Below are positions 60,528 to 64,000 of a stretch of DNA of 64,000 bases, one piece after another. The DNA is taken from assembly GCA_963971305.1 (NCBI GenBank), contig OZ020306.1, positions 56,208,686 to 56,272,685 on the forward strand, read 5' to 3'. The DNA is from Arcuatula senhousia (taxonomy: Eukaryota > Mollusca > Bivalvia > Mytilida > Mytilidae). The position numbers and the translations under genes were made by a program. The number at the start of each line of letters is the position of its first letter. Positions within the stretch are counted from its first letter, which is position 1. The notes under the pieces were generated by a model. The model was not told the DNA's origin and did not search any database. It saw only the letters and a list, made by a program, of their open reading frames with translations.

Positions 60528-61311
60528 ATGTCTGAAAGAAAAGGCTCAGTTTTATACCACCGAACCGCCTTAAATTGCCATGATCATGAGCACGTCATAA
60601 GCTTACTTTATACTCTCATCTTGCAAATTCCGACCAGTACCAGTACCTCACAAGACAAGAAGCAGAGACTGCGAATACCGCTCTTCACCACAATTGACAG
60701 ACGCAGTGGAACATGGAGATCTGATTGGTGATGAGGAAATGATCCAAAATCCAGTCAATTCCGACATCGATACAGAGGAACCACAGACCGCTTCATCCTC
60801 GGGAGGTGTTACTGACATGGAGCCACTGTCTAAATCACCCTCCAAACAGGCAGAGATATATTCTCAGTCGTCGGCCAAAACAACGCATGAAGACGCCGCT
60901 TATAAAACGGTGGACAACCCCAGCGAAGCAAGTACGGAATGTCAGCAAGAGAGTACAAAATGGTAAAAAGAAGAGAAGACAGATAAACGGCATCAGAAAA
61001 GTCACACTAGATCTACGACAAAACACTTATATTTTGGTGGTTAAAGACAAAGAACAATACATACTGGTCCAGAGTAACACCCTACAACCCTACAAAATAG
61101 TAGATAAAGATATAATGATGATGAGCTATTTAGAATGGTGAAAAGAAGCCATGAGCATTGGTTTGATATTAGATGCAAAACCAACTTCATTTATTGTCAG
61201 AAAAGAGTGACAGACATACAGACAATTGCTAAAAAACACTATTACAAGTTTGACAACGCCATAGAACCATCACCGTCGAAATCAGTGAAAGACTTTACAG
61301 ACAAGTGGTGA
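60528..61311 (+). pseudogene. Frameshifted coding remnant of unknown family
   Basis: Protein-like sequence moves between frames. One frame (about 60650-60957) is acidic and Ser/Thr-rich (DIDTEEPQTASSSGG, TECQQEST). A second (about 60958-61098) reads KKRRQINGIRKVTLDLRQ and KDKEQYILVQSNTLQPYK. A third (about 61103-61311) reads DDELFRMVKRSHEHWFDIRC and ends SVKDFTDKW with a stop at 61309-61311. AATAAA follows at 61327, 15 nt later. Two frameshifts leave no intact product. A polyA signal this close suggests a real former 3' end. It may be a retroelement gag or a host-gene relic; I recognise no domain. Confidence 0.4.
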
Positions 61312-61460
61312 AAAATTTTAATACTTAATAAAGGGCGAGATAAGCCCCAGCCCCTAAACCCTTTTGTTATGTTTGTAATGTAAAGCCCCTTATCCCGAAA
61401 TGCCTTAGAAAAAAAAGTACCAGTACCTCCCCGTGATGCAAGACGGGTACTGTTCCAGCG

Positions 61461-61600
61461 ACAACAAAGGATAGTCTGGAGCAGCTAACACTGGTGGTGG
61501 TGTGTCATATGGCACATAGCGAGTCTTTAACTGTTAAACAGTCGCTGCAGAGGGGCATTCCTCTATAGTCACGACTATAAGCACCCATCATCATCATACA
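61461..61600 (+). repeat. Dispersed repeat 'S', copy 3, hairpin arm deleted
   Basis: ACAACAAAGGATAGTCTGGA, GCAGCTAACACTGGTGGTGG and TGTGTCATATGGCACATAGC. Relative to copies 1 and 2, about 16 bases of the hairpin between GTGTCAT and ATGGCACA are missing. It ends in (ATC)n at 61586-61597, a simple-sequence tail. Confidence 0.75.
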
Positions 61601-64000
61601 TTAGGTCTCCGTTAAAGGTTTTCGGTTATGCTCGAATGAAAAAAAAGCAATAAACAGGTGTTACTTTGTCTTAGATGTACGCAACCCTGATGAGTTTGAT
61701 TTTGTGTGATGAACATTTGCTCTAGATACCATGTCCCATTGTATACGATTTAAAATGCACTTTATATAGAACACTATTATATGCAAGCGTAGCGAGCTCT
61801 TTAATGAAGAAAGTCTGCACAATTGCATCAGACTCAAAATAGCATGTAAGAAAAATCGTCCTGTCGGAAACATTCGGATTTCTCGGAAGTTTTTGAAAAT
61901 GTCTGCGCGTGCAGAAAAAAGACAGAAAATAGTAACACATCTCCCCTTGATCCAAATAATCATTAATAGAATGGATTTTATTTTTGTATCTACTCGAGCT
62001 TTTAAGGCAATGTCTTTCTCATATTCCTTTTTCTTAAAATTCATGAAGAGGCACTTGTTTGTTTTATTTCAAAATACAATAACAAAAACGGGGTTTCAAG
62101 CTTGGAAAACGGACCAAAGACATTTTGTGAATAATTCAAAGAGTGTCCAATTAGAAAAAAAACATGTTTCGATTTTGTAGAATCAATATCATAGATGTGC
62201 ATGCATGCCTCACTTAAATCTGAAATAAACTTTGCATATGCAAATATCTTATGCGTGAATTCAGGTCAGACCTAGCTGTTTTACGTTTCATATGGATTTC
62301 ACGTCAAACTAAAAAAAAATCAAATCAGGTACGAATTACATGTAATATAAATTTTGCATCCTGTCATTTTTACCCGGTATACGACCGCAATTTTTTTGCG
62401 ATCATATTATGTTATGGCGATGTCGTCGTTATCGTCGCCTGTAGACACTTTGGTTTCCGTGCAATACCTATAGTTGTAGTGAGACAGTCATGACAGTTGT
62501 TATAAAATTTTGATATGATGTGTGTAGCCACAAAGGGAAGGTTGGTATTGCATTTCGGGTTTCTGGCCCCTACCGTTTTTTTTTTTAAAAAGGTCAAATG
62601 GGGCTAAAATGGGCGTATAGACAAAACGTCTGTAGAATGTTAAATTTTCATCCTATTTTGATCATTCTTTTTTAATTGTATTTCTCAATAAATTCAGACA
62701 ACAAAATGTAACAACAGTGTTGATGTACCTTGCACAGTTACATTGCTATGAGGGGTCAAAAAGGGGCCACACCCAAAAATTGTCTTATGAGTTTTCCTTG
62801 AAAGTTGGTATAAATGTTAAATGGGCTGCATGTGTCCAAGCATTTGACAATCCATATTGGGCCGCAAACGTACACGTACAGAGTTCAACATGTTGCGGTC
62901 GAATCATGCTGCGTTCGGCGTAGGTTTTTATTTTGAGTTTCATATGCATTAAAATTTAATTCTTTTGTCATTTATGTGCACAATTGTTCTCTTTAATTTT
63001 TTCCCATTTCGTATAACTTTATTATGGCGTTAAACTTATGCAAAAAATATTTTGTCAATATCATGCTTAGCTCTCAGTCCGTTTTCCACCGTTAAAAAAT
63101 TATCTGCCCTATTTTTTCACTCTCCTGTAAAAAGGTTAAAAATAGTACCTTAAAAATACATGACGCAAAGGTGAGATGCACTCTTATACAATGTGCGATT
63201 AAAAATCAGGTGTTGGATTAAGCGACTTGGAATTTAAAAGGTAAGGTCTAGACATAATTTTGCCTCTATGAAACCATACCTAATGATAGAGATTCATATT
63301 TTTAACACAAACACGTCGTTAAGGCCAAGCAGCGGAACTGATACTCTGTTTTTGTTAAAAAATTCCAGTGTATTTATTTCCATGGGTGCCACCTACACAT
63401 TCAGTTTAGTAATTGCGAATACAAAAAGACACCAAATCAGCTAGTTGGAAAAATTCTATGTACACGGGCAAAAAAGTGTAACACTTTTGAATAGCCCGTA
63501 GTCAAGTAATTTCAGGGGAATTAATGTTATATTTGACCAAGTACAAGTGGTGCGTTTGATAGGTTTTTATAGATATGTAACATTGCACAAAAGAAATAGC
63601 AGATATATTATTCACATAATTTTGAATTACAGACTTACTACCTCCATCTAAATTCTAATTCATGCATCGTTTTTCTTTTAATCTTAACATTTGGATAGGA
63701 AAACTTTTGTTGCAGGGACAGATCCAGAATTGATTCACAGCTGGGGGGGGGGTGTTGTGTAACCGCTTATTGTCTACCGAGGACAAGAGGAGGGTTCAGG
63801 GTCAATTTCGCAAACTTATTCAATGGCAAGGGGATTAAAAACCCCGATAACCCCCCTCTAGATCCGACGTTCCCATGATAAAAGATAAAATATATTGTTC
63901 AGATTTAAATTTGTGCGACTGTTTTCCTTGAAATTATGAAGATGATGAGGCTAATTGAAACGACCACTATTAATCTTGAAAAGAAACTTGTTAATTGCAT
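61601..64000. other. Intergenic, repeat-like debris, no gene
   Basis: Overlapping frames near 61.7-62.2 kb on both strands show no domain. TTTCTGGCCCCTACCGTTTT with AAATGGGGCTAAAATGGG at 62559-62610 and GGGGTCAAAAAGGGGCCACA at 62751 look like repeat fragments. At 63710-63870 a segment starting GGGACAGATCCAGAATTG with a G-run and ending CCCCCCTCTAGATCCGAC resembles a C/G-ended MITE. Confidence 0.4.

Overview
The window is AT-rich, intron-containing animal DNA. Several repeat families look like those I know from bivalve genomes (a GCGCGTTTCG...GACTCATCAG element near 40.0 kb, a 'TCATGAAAATCCATTGAGG' element near 49.9-51.2 kb, a GTTTTACGTCC...TTAGTCGCCTCTTA element near 39.2-39.8 kb), so a bivalve, probably a mussel-like (Mytilidae) species, is the best guess; this is recognition from memory, not a database search.

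Only two intact protein-coding genes can be supported. They lie 22 kb apart on the + strand (28.13-30.49 kb and 52.37-54.65 kb). Both encode short Iroquois-type TALE homeodomain proteins (361 and 316 aa). Each has five exons with identical intron phases (0,0,2,1), and the two share a cysteine motif at the start of exon 2, an LRSQ block at the end of exon 3, the homeodomain in exon 4 and a PK-(x)-IWS motif near the C terminus. They are clearly paralogues. Each has a TATA box and an initiator-like site just upstream, and a compact gene body of about 2.3 kb. The first has an almost canonical Irx homeodomain; the second is divergent. They are candidates for members of, or a bridge to, the spiralian-specific TALE expansion.

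Nearly everything else is transposable-element sequence, mostly non-autonomous DNA elements with long terminal inverted repeats (TIRs). From left to right: tRNA-derived SINE copies (2.5-3.1 kb); a three-level nested transposon (4.1-18.4 kb: element X1, split by X2, split by a 9.5 kb element with CACTA ends); a 3.9 kb long-TIR element (20.6-24.5 kb); Irx-like gene 1; a further X copy with two insertions (32.4-35.8 kb); a dispersed 640 bp TIR element (copies at 13.6 and 37.4 kb); a 2.7 kb TIR element (40.55-43.2 kb); a 5'-truncated LINE split by a 775 bp MITE (43.9-46.4 kb); Irx-like gene 2; a 2.3 kb TA-flanked long-TIR element (57.4-59.7 kb); and a frameshifted coding remnant of unknown kind (60.5-61.3 kb). 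No convincing tRNA, rRNA or CRISPR feature was seen. Boundaries of the repeats come from reading by eye and are approximate unless a target-site duplication is given.
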